A DNA stretch of 64,000 nucleotides, taken from positions 17,031,447 to 17,095,446 of the forward strand of contig NC_092364.1 of the NCBI RefSeq assembly GCF_030848805.1. Reading direction: 5' to 3'. Under the pieces are notes generated by a model that was given only the letters and a program-made list of their open reading frames with translations, was not told where the DNA came from and did not search any database. The number at the start of each line of letters is the position of its first letter. Positions within the stretch are counted from its first letter, which is position 1. This document shows, piece by piece, positions 1-12,942 of the stretch. The translations under genes and the position numbers were made by a program. Origin of the DNA: Temnothorax longispinosus (lineage: Eukaryota; Arthropoda; Insecta; Hymenoptera; Formicidae).

Positions 1-237
1 TTCAGACAGGGAGAGAGGGAGGCCCTCTCACACACACGATTATCAAAGGGGAGGAGTCGGTGGCGCGAGGAAACAGCGTCAGTGGTCTTCGCGCCAGATA
101 AATCTACGTCGCGATCTGCGTTCAAGAACGTCGTTATCTGCGTGTGTATACGCGCGCTCGCGCACCTGCAGGCCTCGCATGTGCGTGCCCGTTGTACAGG
201 AGCGGGCTATCGTCCATCGCGATGGAGGTTTCCGAGG
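1..237 (+). other. Possible 5' exon or UTR ending in a splice donor
   Basis: This GC-rich stretch is cut off by the window edge. An ATG at 222 opens a very short frame (MEVSEG...) that meets a good donor, GAGG|gtacgt, with the intron starting at 238. If real, it would be a first exon ending in phase 1. The frame is too short to judge as protein, and no partner exon was found. Read without splicing, it stops after about 20 codons. It could equally be noncoding. Confidence 0.12.
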
Positions 238-238
238 G

Positions 239-3200
239 TACGTCGGACTTAACGATCAGAAGAGGCGTATGGACCAGCTGTTACTGATATCACCCTAACT
301 CGAGTTTTGTTTTTCACGACAAAATGAGCTGATGAATTATGGCAATGTTTATAATGTGAGCCTATTTCGTTGGGGAAAGAGATGTGGTAGTTTACAAAGA
401 TAAATCTAATGATCAACATTAACTGGTTTACATTTTAAGTGTTGTAAATACGATTATACTGAATATAAATTTTATTCGTTGCGTGCACGAAAGAAATAAA
501 AATAATATTGCATGGCTTATACGAACGCACGATAATGTAACGAGAATCATTAAATTATAAAAGGAATAATAAGTAAAAAGAACAACTATTGACACATCTA
601 GGTTACAGCAGCGAAAGTAGAAATACGAGCGATGCAGTAGTCGCTTTCGTCAGGAGAGCAACTCTCATAAATAATGTATTTTCTGACACACGCGTAATCG
701 ATGCACCTGTGCGCGCGCAAAACTCGTTGCGCGGTTTACCTACTCCTGTCATCCGATTCGATTACCGTAAGAACCGGATTTCTGCATGATTGTCGAGAAA
801 TATATATGTATGCCGACAGGGTGACTTCTGCGTCAACTTGACGCACGAGAATCAACGAGTCGGAAACCCAAGCGCGTACACCTACCGCTTCTCGTAGCCT
901 ATCGCCGGACGAGTACACGAATCACCTGCTTATCTAATTGCCGTCAAGGCTACGCGAGTACATGTTCGCTCTCGAGCACGCGTATCGCATCTCATTAGGG
1001 TCGTTGCGGTCTTGTAAATTGCTTCTCGCGTTAGATTAAGATAGACCTTCCTCGGATTTTGCGACAAAAAAAAATAAAAGCTTTGCTTACTCAGAATCTT
1101 ATAAAGCGGACGTCGTGGTTTCTGAATTGTATTAAAATAAAAAATACAACCGCAAACGTACAGTACCCTTAGTCCCTCCGCTATGACGTCGATCATAAAA
1201 CCGTACTTCGTTCGATACTTTTCACGCATCTGTTGTTTTCCTGCGAACACTGAACGCCGCGCGTGTCCATATCGAACGGAAGCCTGCGAACCGCAGACAT
1301 ATTTCATCCTCCTACCACGCTTGCAAGACGTTTTTACGCTGTCAGCTGTTACGTTTTCCTGGTAGCGGGCGGGGTCTTAGTTTGGGAAACTATCGACTGT
1401 GGGAGGAACAGGGACAATGAAAAGTGAGTCATCGGTAAAATGTGCAACTCGGCCCGACGAGTACTCAAGTTTCCTCCCTTGGGGACTCGAGCTAATTGGC
1501 AGTTACTTTCCATCCGATGTCTACCGGCGTTGGCGTTATACGCAGTAGGCGCGCATGCATATGTATGCATCGCGACGTAGCTTCCCTGGAAATTCTTGCC
1601 GCGCGGATTTACGCGATAGGATGCCCCCGCGACCCTGGGTTAGCAACGACGAGAAAGGCGAAGCACGGCGCGAGAGACCTTGTTCTGGGTTTCTTAACAG
1701 CGGGACTCTGTACGACGGGGAGTAAGAACGGCGAAGTATTTACAGTTTACACCCCATTCGTTGCGTAAATGATCGCTCGCGCTTAGGTCTTGCCGAGAAT
1801 GAAAATTACCCCGCGTTTAAGGCCGTAAGATCGCGCGGCGTAAAACGTACGCAGATGACATAACGAAGACATGCCGCATCCTGAATTACTTCCAACGCTC
1901 AGTGAATAACAGTAATAGAATTATATTACGATTATTCGTCGTTTTGAAGTAACGCAAGGAGACGTCAAACTTGTCAAGAGGATAAAAAAAACGTAAAATG
2001 ACGTCTGATTGTCTAAACCGCCATGTCAAAGTCAATATCGTTAATCGAATCGTACATAACCGATCACTCGTCGAAACTCGTAAAACTGACAGGATCGTAA
2101 ACATTAGGCGCGAGCAATAAATTTTGCAAACTGCGCCGCATATTCATATCCATCACGCAGTACCGTTCGAAATTCTTTCCGCGCGGTTGATGGCGTTACA
2201 CGACTGCTGATCATCGCAAGAAGAATGTCCCTATAAGACGGAATCCGGAGGCAAGAAGTCTCATTACCTTCTTCTCGAAATTTATCTTCCTCGTACGAGA
2301 CAGCGCGGTCGACGCCACCGGATCGGATCGTCCGGCGTATTACGCGAATACTTATTCGCGTCATTATCGGTACTTAATCATCGGCGGAAAAACGGCCGAC
2401 CACGCCGCGCCTTCTGCCCACCTCGACGTCGGTAATCGCGGGTGACTTTACTGTATTTCGCCGCCTGGAAATGGAAACACGCCGTTTATCGCAGCCCTCT
2501 CAAGAATTCGACGTCGAGTATCTCTCGTCCCTTAATTAGCGGGATCCGCCGCGGATTCGAGCGACACAAGGGAAGGAAGAATCAGCGAAAGGATGCGATT
2601 TAGCAGGACTTCCCTCCCCCTTCCTCTCTCTCTCTCTCTTTTTTTTCTCCCTTTCTCTCTCTCCTCGCAGGAGGCGAGATGCGCAGCGAATCATGCATTA
2701 TGTATAATACGGACATACACCGGGTACCGAACGCCTAGGTATATTTCCCCGACGCAAGTAACGCGCCGCGCAGCGTCAGTACCTGTATTTATAGAGGTAC
2801 GCAAATTGGCTGCAACCGCCGCGCCGCGTCGAAGCAGCAACGCGAATGCCTCGTCGGCGCGGAATATGCAAGCCGTCGTCGTGAAATCGTCGAGCGGCTT
2901 GCTGCGCTCGTCGCGTCTCCCGCCGCGTCTCGGCCGAATAATTATAATTGTTAATCGCTGATCGTTGAGAGTGCGTGAACAAGGAAATCACAGAAGCGCT
3001 AATCTCGACGTTACATTTATGATCTCCCTCGCTGCGATATCGTGCAATTATCAATCATTAGGAAGTTTCGCATTCGGTATTACGAGCTTTCTAATTAGAA
3101 TAATTTTGTATTAACATCGTTATTTTATTTCCCATGAGATGATGGTTTCTCAGAAAACTTCTCTGTTTTCTATAGAAGTAGATGAATCAACGATATCATA

Positions 3201-6200
3201 TACAATTTCAGAAATAATTGGCACTTTTGTCAATAATAATATACCAAGATGAGTTGAGATTTAATAAGTAAAGTTTACAAACACTTCACTTCTCTATAAT
3301 TTTTAGACAAAATTAATAATACAAGAGGGCAACATATATGATACTTTTAACGAAATATTTAACAATTATTGAACAATGAGAGTCAAATATTTCCTACATG
3401 ATCAATAACTAATAAAATTGTTCATGTTAATATATTTAATTTAAGTCAGCAATTCCGAATACACATCGATGTTGTAATTAATCCGATATATGGAGTTAAT
3501 ATCAGCTAATCGAAATTCTTGCCGAAATGGATGTAAGCTATTATATTAATTATCACATGTAATATATGATATGAAAGATATATGCATCGTGTGTTGCGTG
3601 TGTTTTAAAAACTAGTGTTTACATTAATTCGTACGTAGCGTCACGCGAGGTAAAGCCATATAATATGCCGTGGCGCCAAAGAAATATTAACTGGATTTCA
3701 AATTGGGCGAATAAAACAAGGTTAAATAATTTCGCCAGGTTGAATGTATCGCGTGTTACAATGCAGCAGTGTAGTCCAAAAAGAAAAAGGAAGAATGTTC
3801 ACGTTGCTCGTTTCTTCCGCCAGAAAAATATAGCCATCCGATATCTGCATGCACGAAAAGTTCTCGTAATCAACACGTCATACTTCAGCCTTCGGTATAA
3901 CGATCCATTTATGGAATTATGGAAATTTTCTCATTCGGCGGCTATGTATGTAATAAACGTAAAGAAAACTTTTATGCATGGGACATGACATTCTATCTGG
4001 TACGCAATTTCGTCGTTTAAATGTTCGTGTTTTCCGACGGGCGACTCTTCTTACAGCATAAATTCTTTGTATGAATGGATGTATCGAATTCTGTTATGGC
4101 GCATATTGTCATCCCACGAAGTAGCTTTGATGTACCATTGATAGTTAACTGCTTGTGGTAAACGCGAATTATTATCGTGAACACAAACGGCAATAAATTC
4201 ACGGAAGATTTAGGAAAAATTGCGAAATAAGACTCCATTGTTATTGTTTCACTGCGGGCAAAAACCTACTTCAACCTATTCAGCTTACAGATCATAATTT
4301 CTCACGCATTGAGTAACATCCGTGAATATTCACCGCGCACCTGAGTGTTTCTCACATGGTGATGTTTCATTGTATCTCCGGCAAGAGTACACATACGGAA
4401 ACGCACATGTATAAACGCATTTGGATGTATCATAGGATAGTGCGATGGCATGAAATGCGAAAGTATACGAGACGGAGATTTTGCTATCTAATTATATAAT
4501 AGCAACATCATTTATAATCACGTGATTAATAATATTATTTTACAAATTTGCTAAGTAAATAAGACGCTAAAAACATTTTAAGTAATATTTTTCATTATCT
4601 CGTACTACAAAAATTTCTATTATTATGATTACAAAAATTTGATGTCGGTCTATAAAATTGTAGATCATTATTACAGAATTAAAAATCTATATTATACTCA
4701 TACTCTCTTAACTTGATAAATTTTACATTTTACCTTTTTATGTTTTACTTTACGTAACATGATATTGCTATTTCCGATAGTGTTGATAAAGTTAAGATTG
4801 AGGTGACGATTAGCAATCTGTCGCGAATCATACCATAGCGTTATCGCATATCCAATTTTCCATCAACAATTCCGCATCGCTCAATCAAGTCTATAGCATG
4901 TTCCGGACGTGCATGCGCTAGATTGAGTGCACATGCAAGGCGATACTCGTCAAGGTTAAACGTTAATTGACCGTCGCGAGCACGATATGCGATCGGCATC
5001 AAAACGACGTGGAATTATTAGCTATATCGAGTATGAAATTAAGACGTAGACTGAGAGCTGACTCTCTTTATTTTCTCTCCCTTTCTCCGCCCCCCTTTCT
5101 CTCTCTTTCCCTCTCTCTTTGCCGTAACGCTTGGTACATGCGTAACCCTGTATTAGGGCCGTTATGTGCATAAATTCTCTTTCTCTCTCCCTCTCACAAT
5201 CGATATACGACTCACCGAAGTCGGCAGACCCTGAAGTCACGGTAAGCACGCGGCATAAATAAGAAGTAACTTCGCCTTCTCGTCCCCCCCCCCCCGCCTC
5301 GATTTGCTTACCGCACCTTCCTCTCGCACACGTACATACGCTCGTAGATACGCGAACGTCGTGATTCAACCCTTGGCTCGCTATCGTGACGATAAATGCC
5401 CTGGCAAAGACCCTGCCCTTTACTTCGTTAACCTCTGGCACAAGTAGTGGCCGAGGAGAGTAAGTAAGACGCAACGTGGAACAGAGACGATAACTATATC
5501 GTTGATGAAAAATAACATTTCAATGTTTCTACGCTTGTGAAGTTACGAACTGATGATAAACGTGTTATAAATGCACAAAACTTTTAACATGCTTCGATTG
5601 TATTGTGGCAAAAAAATTAGTTAATCGTACACGAGATTATTACTGAAAGATTCCGAACAGGCAATAACAGATATGTTTCAGAAAGTTATTCATAAAGAGC
5701 AGAAATGGATCTTTCGTCTGAAATCGTCGACACACCCGTGTCCTGCGCGCTTTACGATCGCGTTGATACAAGAATATCTCGACCGGTACATCCAGAGCGC
5801 TCTCGCGAAGCTGTTGCTCAAGGAGGCCGGATTTTCCTCCGACCGTCGTAAGTACGTCGTATACGAAAGAGTTACGTGGCTCGCGGCATCAATCAGGGAG
5901 AGAAAGAGGAAAACGGCGCGGCATTCCACGGTCGTATCGCGAGGCCGGCACCGCGGCCGCAGGGTGGCCGATGCTCCTCTCGCTCAAGGTAGCCCTTGGC
6001 CCGGCTTAACTAACGCCTAACTCGACTTAAGTACGAGCCGGCTCGCATAAGTGCAGGCGGGCGTTTGGTTGTGCCTCGCCCCTGACATAAGGAAGTCTCT
6101 CGACGGTGCGCGAGCCTGTGTGGCGCGTTGCTGCTACGCTAATCGCTTTACACGAAGAAATCAAGCGGTGCAACCGCGCCGCCGCCGCCATCCTGGGTGC

Positions 6201-7167
6201 CGGGGCGCTGCCGCTAATTTTCCCCTCATTACAGTTCGATGCGTTCTACGGGGCCGCTCACCGCCGCGCCGCGCGTTGCGAAACTCGTTAGTGCAATTGC
6301 GAGCCGGGAGAATCGCGGCTCGCGAACGCTCCGGGCGGGACGCCCACGTGCGTAATGGCTGGCGCGGAGTCAAGGCTGTGTCAAGTGCGGCTTTGAAAAG
6401 GAGAGACCGGACTGTATCGGTGAGACTCGGACTCATTGTCGAGGATCAATATACATCATATATATGAATGGAGATCGGCATGGACACGAGGCGCCAATCC
6501 ACTGACGCGACTTTATGGCGTCGTTAGGTTACGGCGGGCGAATGATTACGAAGACTTTTGATGAATTCGAAGCATGACCCGATTCACAGAAATTATTTCA
6601 ATTTACAACACGTATACATATAAATTGTAATTCAATTTATATCTTGTGAATTAGATCGAACCTAATACGCAGTATGCAGTACGGATCCACTAATTAAAAG
6701 ATATAATCATTAAAGTTATTCAGGCAGGTATCGTCAACAAATAATTCTGTTCATCAAAATGATAATTCAAGCATTATGATAGGAATATTATACTGAGAGA
6801 TTGTGTTTACGGGTATCGCACGACTCGCTGATACGAGCGTCGTGAATCAACTCTTGCAATGTATTATCAAGCCTTGCTAACTTATTTAGTAATTACGGCG
6901 GATGATTACAGAGTTTTCGGCGGCGGCAACGTAAGTCGCGAGGGATGAGTTTATCGTCGACTTGGCAGCTTGATAAGTAGGGCATTACCTTCGTGTGGAA
7001 GACTCACAAAGATTGATGATCGGCTGCATTTTTTACCGCGCACCTCGGTAATGAGCCTCGGACTGCATTTTAGCGTAGATGACACGCGCGCTCTAATTAC
7101 ATCCATTCTCTATTGCACACGTTGCGCGCGCATAACGCGCACGTCCGAGTGTGATTTATGCCGTAGG

Positions 7168-7170
<3 letters not shown>
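239..7170. other. No supported gene; AT-rich DNA with CpG-rich blocks
   Basis: I see no recognisable protein, tRNA or complete transposon here. CpG-rich blocks (about 900-1900, 2100-2950, 5000-5480, 5700-6540) contain chance open frames on both strands. Pyrimidine tracts lie at about 2625-2670 and 5070-5125, and a run of 12 C at 5284-5295. The tract at 2625-2670 ends in a strong acceptor-like CAG|GAGGCGAGATG, but no coding exon follows convincingly. A 115-codon ATG frame at 5673-6020 resembles nothing I know and overlaps an open frame on the other strand. Confidence 0.5.

Positions 7171-7203
<33 letters not shown>
7171..7203. repeat. (TC)n microsatellite
   Basis: About 16 uninterrupted TC units, seen directly. 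The opposite strand is (GA)n, a class bound by GAGA-type factors in insects, but nothing here shows that role. Confidence 0.95.
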
Positions 7204-7207
<4 letters not shown>

Positions 7208-7762
7208 TCCTCTACGCCAGAGGATAAGTTAGATGTAATCTGATTTTTAAGCCTGGTAACGCGCAGCCGCACGAGCATTCTCGTACGCAGGTGATGGACG
7301 ACGTTAATATCATTATTTGTTGCAAATTACGAGAGCACGTTATTCCGGGGATCGACCGAACGATTTCTACGGAATTGGCGGGCGCGGGATATTTATCAAA
7401 TTGTGCGGAAGAGAAACAGCGAAAAGCAGGACAAAAGCGAGAGAGCGTGCGCCGCGATATGCGAACTGTGATTACCGATTTTCATGCACGTTTATCTGCG
7501 AATATCCCTGAGGAAAGGTGAAATCATATACCGACTGGCAATACGCGGTCTGTAGTTCGAAACAAATATCGTACTTGTGAATACATTGCAAAACTCGACG
7601 AAATGTTTGATAAAAGCATGTCCTTTCGCATTTGCTTGAAAACGAGAAGCTCTGCTTGCAGAAAAAACGCATATCATATTAAGCGTGGAAATTGTTGGTA
7701 ATAAAGATAAACAGCGTTTCGCCTGATCGGTTTGCTGGGTTCAATACTCAATGAGCATCACC

Positions 7763-7828
7763 GAGAGAGAAAGAGAAAGAGAAAGAGAAAGAGAAATAGA
7801 GAGAGAGAGAGAGAAAGGGAGAGAGAAT
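7763..7828. repeat. (GAGAAA)n / (GA)n purine tract
   Basis: A 66-base all-purine stretch, broken only by single bases, made of GAGAAA units that pass into plain GA. A long purine strand of this kind can form triplex DNA in principle. Confidence 0.9.
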
Positions 7829-9780
7829 TTCTAGAAATTACCATTAATTCACTTCATATATTATTGACGGGTTACTTGTTAACCTTTAGGCTTTTTTAAT
7901 TCATGCACTGTTAGACATAATAATATTTCGCTCGTATATAGAGACATATATAAATAACTCGCACTTTACAATTTATTATGTCACCTCGAATAATTATAAC
8001 AAAAGCGTGATGTAGAAACTAACTCTGTCCAAATAGTTACCATAAACTGTTAGTGCATAATACATAAATTCATTGAAAATTCGAGAACTACAGAATAAAA
8101 AAATACAAACCATGCATTTAATGTTTTTCTCTACATTTTATGACGAAAGCTAAAAATACTAAATAAAGCAAGAAAATATTAGTTGTCAACAATGTGATAC
8201 GAGAAATTCACTACACTAATCTATGGATAGGGTTTCGTAAGGGCTTATCGTGCACCAACCAAGAGTTAAGATTTGCAACCGGGGGAGGTAAGCAAAACAA
8301 AATACCGGTCCGCGACGTGCGAGTCGTGAGAATCGGAATGATTAAGGGGAAGGAAAGCCCGGCGATCGGCAGGCGCGTTATTAAGACGTCGCGGTATCCA
8401 TTGGCTCCCGATGAAGATGTTCGACGACTAACGAGAACGATGAATACCAGGTTCACCTCGGGCGAGAAGATTGCGGTCGGTGAAGATGGTGGAAGGTGTG
8501 CGAGGGGGAAGACGGACGGGGGGGAGGAGGGGAAGGGACCAGCAGGACCACGAAAGCAGAGGGAGGGACGGCCAACAAAGCGCCTGCAATCCGCAAGTAC
8601 CAAAGGCTCAAAATAAATTGCTTGGTGCTTCGTGTCTCGCATGCTCGATCTTCGGGGCAGGAATCATGATACCTGGAGCGAAATCGTGCGGATCGGTAGG
8701 CAAATTAGGAGACCGCGCGGACCCCGAAGGCGCGACGGCTTCTAATGGAGACGTTCCAGAGGCGAGAGGAACTGTGAGAAGACGCTGAGAGAGAGAGAGG
8801 AAGCAGGTGGACAGGGGGAAGAGAGGACACGAGAAGGGGGAGGGAAAAGAAGAGGGAATACAAGGTAGTCCCTCCGGGTGAGAAGACCGCGGTCGTTTTC
8901 CCTAGCGAAATGGAAGAAGAGGATAAAAGGGACCGCTCGCAGAAGACCGATACGGAGAGGGCTGGTGGGGACTGATTCGTAGGTAATTCGTTTCTCCTTT
9001 TCGAACCTGTATTTAGGCTCTCCGACGATGTCCCTCTCGCTCTCCCGCGGGTATCTGCTCGCGTGTATGTGCGTGCGCGCGTGAGCAAACGCTCTTTCTC
9101 TCTCTTTATTTCTCCTCTCTCGGGTGAAGGCTACTCTTCTTGAGTCTGGCTCGATAATCGATCCAGAAAAAGGTGTAGAGGGACCTTTTTACGATTTATC
9201 GAACGTCGTTAAGGTTCCGACGGACTAACAGCTTATTCTGCGCGGTAAAGGAATCGGAATAAACGAATGCGAAAAATATCGCTGAAAATATATTCCCTGA
9301 AGTGCGTTCTATCTCATTAATAAAATAACATACCTTTATATCAGCGTTTCTAAGTTTCCTAACGATATGTCAGGCGAAATATTTTATGCGAATCTTGAAG
9401 CTTCTTCGCGTTCTACGAGTACATTCACGCTTCGCGGATTCTTTCGTTCGATCGATACGCACTTTCGCAGTTGTTGCTTTCTATTTGTGTTCCCATACGC
9501 AATGTACTTGCTTCTATCTTTAAAATCTTACAAACAAAGATGCTACTTCCGCCTTTCTCTATGAGAAACAATGTAGACGTTCTCTTAGGTAGGTAGGTAA
9601 TGTGTTCGTGGTTATGAATGCGGTCGAGACCTGTTGCTAGAAAAATATCAAAAAATTCTCAATCCAATTCAATGTAGGATGTGAAAATCGTTCGTAAAGG
9701 AAGCTCAATTTTCTCATGCACTATCTCAGTGATCGACAACTCGCCAATTACGATCGTTGAACCGATCAAATCTCATGCTT
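7829..9780. other. No supported gene; purine-rich CpG block
   Basis: AT-rich DNA runs to about 8190, followed by a purine-rich, CpG-rich block (8280-8960) with GA runs near 8785-8850. Frames of about 140 codons are open on both strands of the block at the same place, as expected where stop codons are rare by composition. A donor-like GAG|gtaagc lies at about 8287 with no matching coding exon. GTAG is repeated three times near 9587. Confidence 0.5.
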
Positions 9781-9922
9781 GATTGATCTCATATCTTATA
9801 AAGTTAAAAAAATTAAACTCATAATCGAGATCACAAAATTATTATACCGATATGTATAATTTGTAATCTCAATTTAATATTATAAGTTTAATTTTTTAAT
9901 TCTATAAGATATGAGATTAATC
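9781..9922. repeat. Imperfect foldback (inverted repeat), AT-rich
   Basis: The left arm starts GATTGATCTCATATCTTATA. The right arm ends with its near-complement, TATAAGATATGAGATTAATC. Both arms contain an A-run or T-run at the same distance and an ACTCATAAT/ATTATAAGT pair, so pairing extends through most of the 142 bases with small indels. I see no clear target duplication, so its transposon class is unknown. It may be a decayed MITE. Confidence 0.75.
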
Positions 9923-12649
9923 ATATATATGTATATAAATTTATTGACTGTTAAACATTACGTCAAAACTTAGCATATTTTGATTTAATATAAGATATTA
10001 ATATTAAATTATTTATTTTTTTATTTAAAATCTCTCTTTATAAAATCAAACTTGGATTTAAATACTTTTATATATTTAAAGATACTCTACCACGATGAAA
10101 TAAATTATTGGAATAACATGAAGATATTTAGAATATTATAACATCCATGACAATATATATAATATATGTGGGATGCCTTCGAATTTTTATCTGGTGAACA
10201 TCGTCGTTTCGATGTTTACATTTACACCAGCACGAATCCTTTTTTGGACAGTGCACGTCACCCGAAAAACATGTGCGAAGAAAGCCAGTTAAGATATCGA
10301 AGACAGCTGCCGTAACATAAGCAATGTCCATCATGCGCGCCGACCGCTCATAAAAAGGCCTAACTGATCATCGCATCGTGTCGATTTTATTTTCCACCGA
10401 TGTTTTGACTGAATCTTTCAAATAAATATAAAAAAATTTTCGGGCATCAAGACACGCGCATAATAGAGAGACGATATCATTTCTTTGAAGTAATGCGTGT
10501 TCGTGGCGCCATAAAAGCACTTTTTAACCCGGAAATGCGCTCGTAAAGTTAATCGGGCCGAAAGGCATCGTAGCATATCTCCGAGTCTAGTTAGCGTTAT
10601 CAATGATGAAGAAAGTTTCCATTCCACTTGTAAAAAACAGAGATATCGATGGCAACGTGGCATTCTCAAGTGTCTCATGTTCCGTTCCTCCAAGTGGAGC
10701 ACGGAACATGCACCCAACTCTTCCTTTCTGCGCCGCTCCTTTCTCTCTTCGCGATCCTTGATTCTAACGAGAGTCCTCTTCTCGCCATCCTCTCGCTGAG
10801 AGGCGCAGCGCGCTCGTTTTCGTTTCTAATTTCGGGAATCCACCGCGCACGATAACAGCCGCCATAAAACGGCCGTAAAACGTCAATCGACGCGACCACC
10901 ACCGACCTTCTTATAAACACCGCGGGACCATAAACGCGGGGAAATTATCGTTATTCCCGTAGAATGTTACCGAAGAAGCGCGCGCCAGCGCACACAAACT
11001 TCCCTCGCGGCATCAGCCGGAAGCGACCAGTTGCGGGACTTACGCAGTCGTTTAGTTGCGCGGATAACGGTGAGCTCGTGCCAGAATGCAATAGCGGGCG
11101 CGCCGACGTGCTCCGCAACGCAACGCAGATGCCTTTTCCCCGGCCGCGCCATAAGATGCATATACATACGTAGCATATGGGGGTAGAAAATAAAAATCGA
11201 CGGTGAGAAGAGAGTTCGGGAGAAGAGGGGAATCTGTTCGCACGATATGTGCGAAGCCTCGCGCAGCAGCCAGACCGCAATAAATATCCCATTAGGAACG
11301 CTACGTTATAGGTAATATTATGTTAATTGCTGTTGTACGGTCCCAATCACTGCGTTGATTAAGCGTATATATGTGTATGTGTGCCGCGAGCTATAGCAGC
11401 AATATCCCGTCGGCAGTACTGGAAACTTTAGCGATATCGAGAGCTTAATTACCGTCCAGCAACCTCGTCATTATTTTTGAATATCTTTGATTGCGAATAA
11501 TTGTGGCACCGATACAACGATAGAAATCTGCAGATAATTTTCATATTCGCCCAATTTGTATTTAATCCGCGTATTGATGGAAGAACCTTTCATTAGTTTA
11601 TACATATCGATCAACCTTTACAATATAAATTATATGGGCTTCTTTCTAAGAAGCTTCCGCCTGAAAAGATTACATAGACCCTGTATTATTAATAACACTA
11701 TATTATATGGTGTTATATAATGCTAGTTAATTGATGTTGCTGCAATCTTTAAGTGCTCTTCAGAGACTGCTACGTAACTACCGTACGTTGACCCGATATT
11801 TAATGTACCTACTTCATATTTCACCGGATCATCCCGTAACAAATTTCTCGCAAAAATTGATGTAGTCGACACTCGGCGACTTGTCGACGCCATGGAATAA
11901 TAAAGATATCCTTATATTCATCTGGAACCCCCGTGTAACGAAACGGAGATTTCATGAATAAGAAGACTCTAATTTGAACAGTGGTCTTAAAGTTTCATAA
12001 AGTACATAAGATCTCGATCGCGTCTTCTCAGAGCGTCCTGGCGCATGGCGGCGCGAGAGAGTGCCCGAGAAAGAGAGGAAGAAGATCGTGGATGGGAAGA
12101 GAAGGAGACAGCAGGTTTACGGAGAATCCCGTTATCGGCGACATTCGAGGATGGCCGGGGCAACATACATGGGACCCCGCCGAGGTCCACAGGGGATTCC
12201 TAATTCCCATGCAAATAAGCCAATTTATTTTGGTGAGCCAACTTCGAACGATTAGGCTAATATCGCTTCGTCCCGCAGCGGACCCGCATTCTGGAGAACG
12301 TTCGATGCTCGTAAAGTCGTGTCCCCGACTGCGACTTTAATTCGCGACTTCCCTTCCGACACCGAGCCAGGCGCTGGTGGTCTCATTCTGATTAACAGTC
12401 GTTTCGACCGTAAATCGCAGGAAATCTTCACGATCGCCGCCTGATCACAGGCCGCAAATGTTTTTCGCCTCCGGGAAATCGCCGTGCAATTACTCAAGCA
12501 GCAAAGAGCGATCTTAAGGACTCGATTTTCTCGCGTCTCATGGACTGGCAAGCTCATATGAAGTCATTTGGCGAACATAAATTATCGATGCCAACCGCAC
12601 AGACTTGAAATTACGCCAAGTTATTTAATTGAGTAATTAAATTATTCTA
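9923..12649. other. No supported gene
   Basis: Very AT-rich to about 10400, then a mixed CpG-rich block (10500-11300), AT-rich again (11300-11950) and GC-rich (11980-12560). A small imperfect palindrome is centred near 11705 (ATAACACTATATTATATGG with its partner). Open frames in the GC-rich parts overlap on both strands and match no family I know. Confidence 0.5.
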
Positions 12650-12942
12650 GAGATTCTTTGAGTTATATGCACGGAGAACACTGTCATATATTCGTAAATC
12701 TGCATTTGCGTTCTTAATCATCCGATTTAAAAATTTATCTCTCATTAATCTAGATATATAAAAATAAGAAACCTCGTTCAATTAACTTGTTATTTTTGAG
12801 ATCCTTTGAGTTATATGCACGCAAAACACTGTCACATTCGTAACTCTACATTTGCGTTCTTAATCATCCGATTTAAAAATTTATCTCTTATTAATCTAGA
12901 TATATAAAAACGAGAAACCTCGTTTAATTAACTTGTTATTTT
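12650..12942. repeat. Two-copy tandem duplication, about 148-bp unit
   Basis: Copy 1 starts at 12650 (GAGATTCTTTGAGTTATATG) and copy 2 at 12798 (GAGATCCTTTGAGTTATATG). Both run through TGCGTTCTTAATCATCCG and a TCTAGATATATAAAAA segment to AATTAACTTGTTATTTT. The copies differ by scattered substitutions and a short indel near the middle. No coding sense is visible. Confidence 0.9.

Noticed and set aside
2627..2743. Strong acceptor-like pyrimidine tract followed by CAG|GAGGCG and a downstream TAG|GTATAT
   Set aside because: The enclosed stretch has no convincing frame and no partner exon.
5670..6020. 115-codon ATG frame with an internal GTCGTAAGT donor-like site
   Set aside because: No known family, an open frame on the opposite strand, and no partner acceptor; kept only as a note.
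8194..8642. 140-codon frames on both strands
   Set aside because: Mutually overlapping and driven by purine-rich, stop-poor composition; the first residue is not an ATG on the plus strand.
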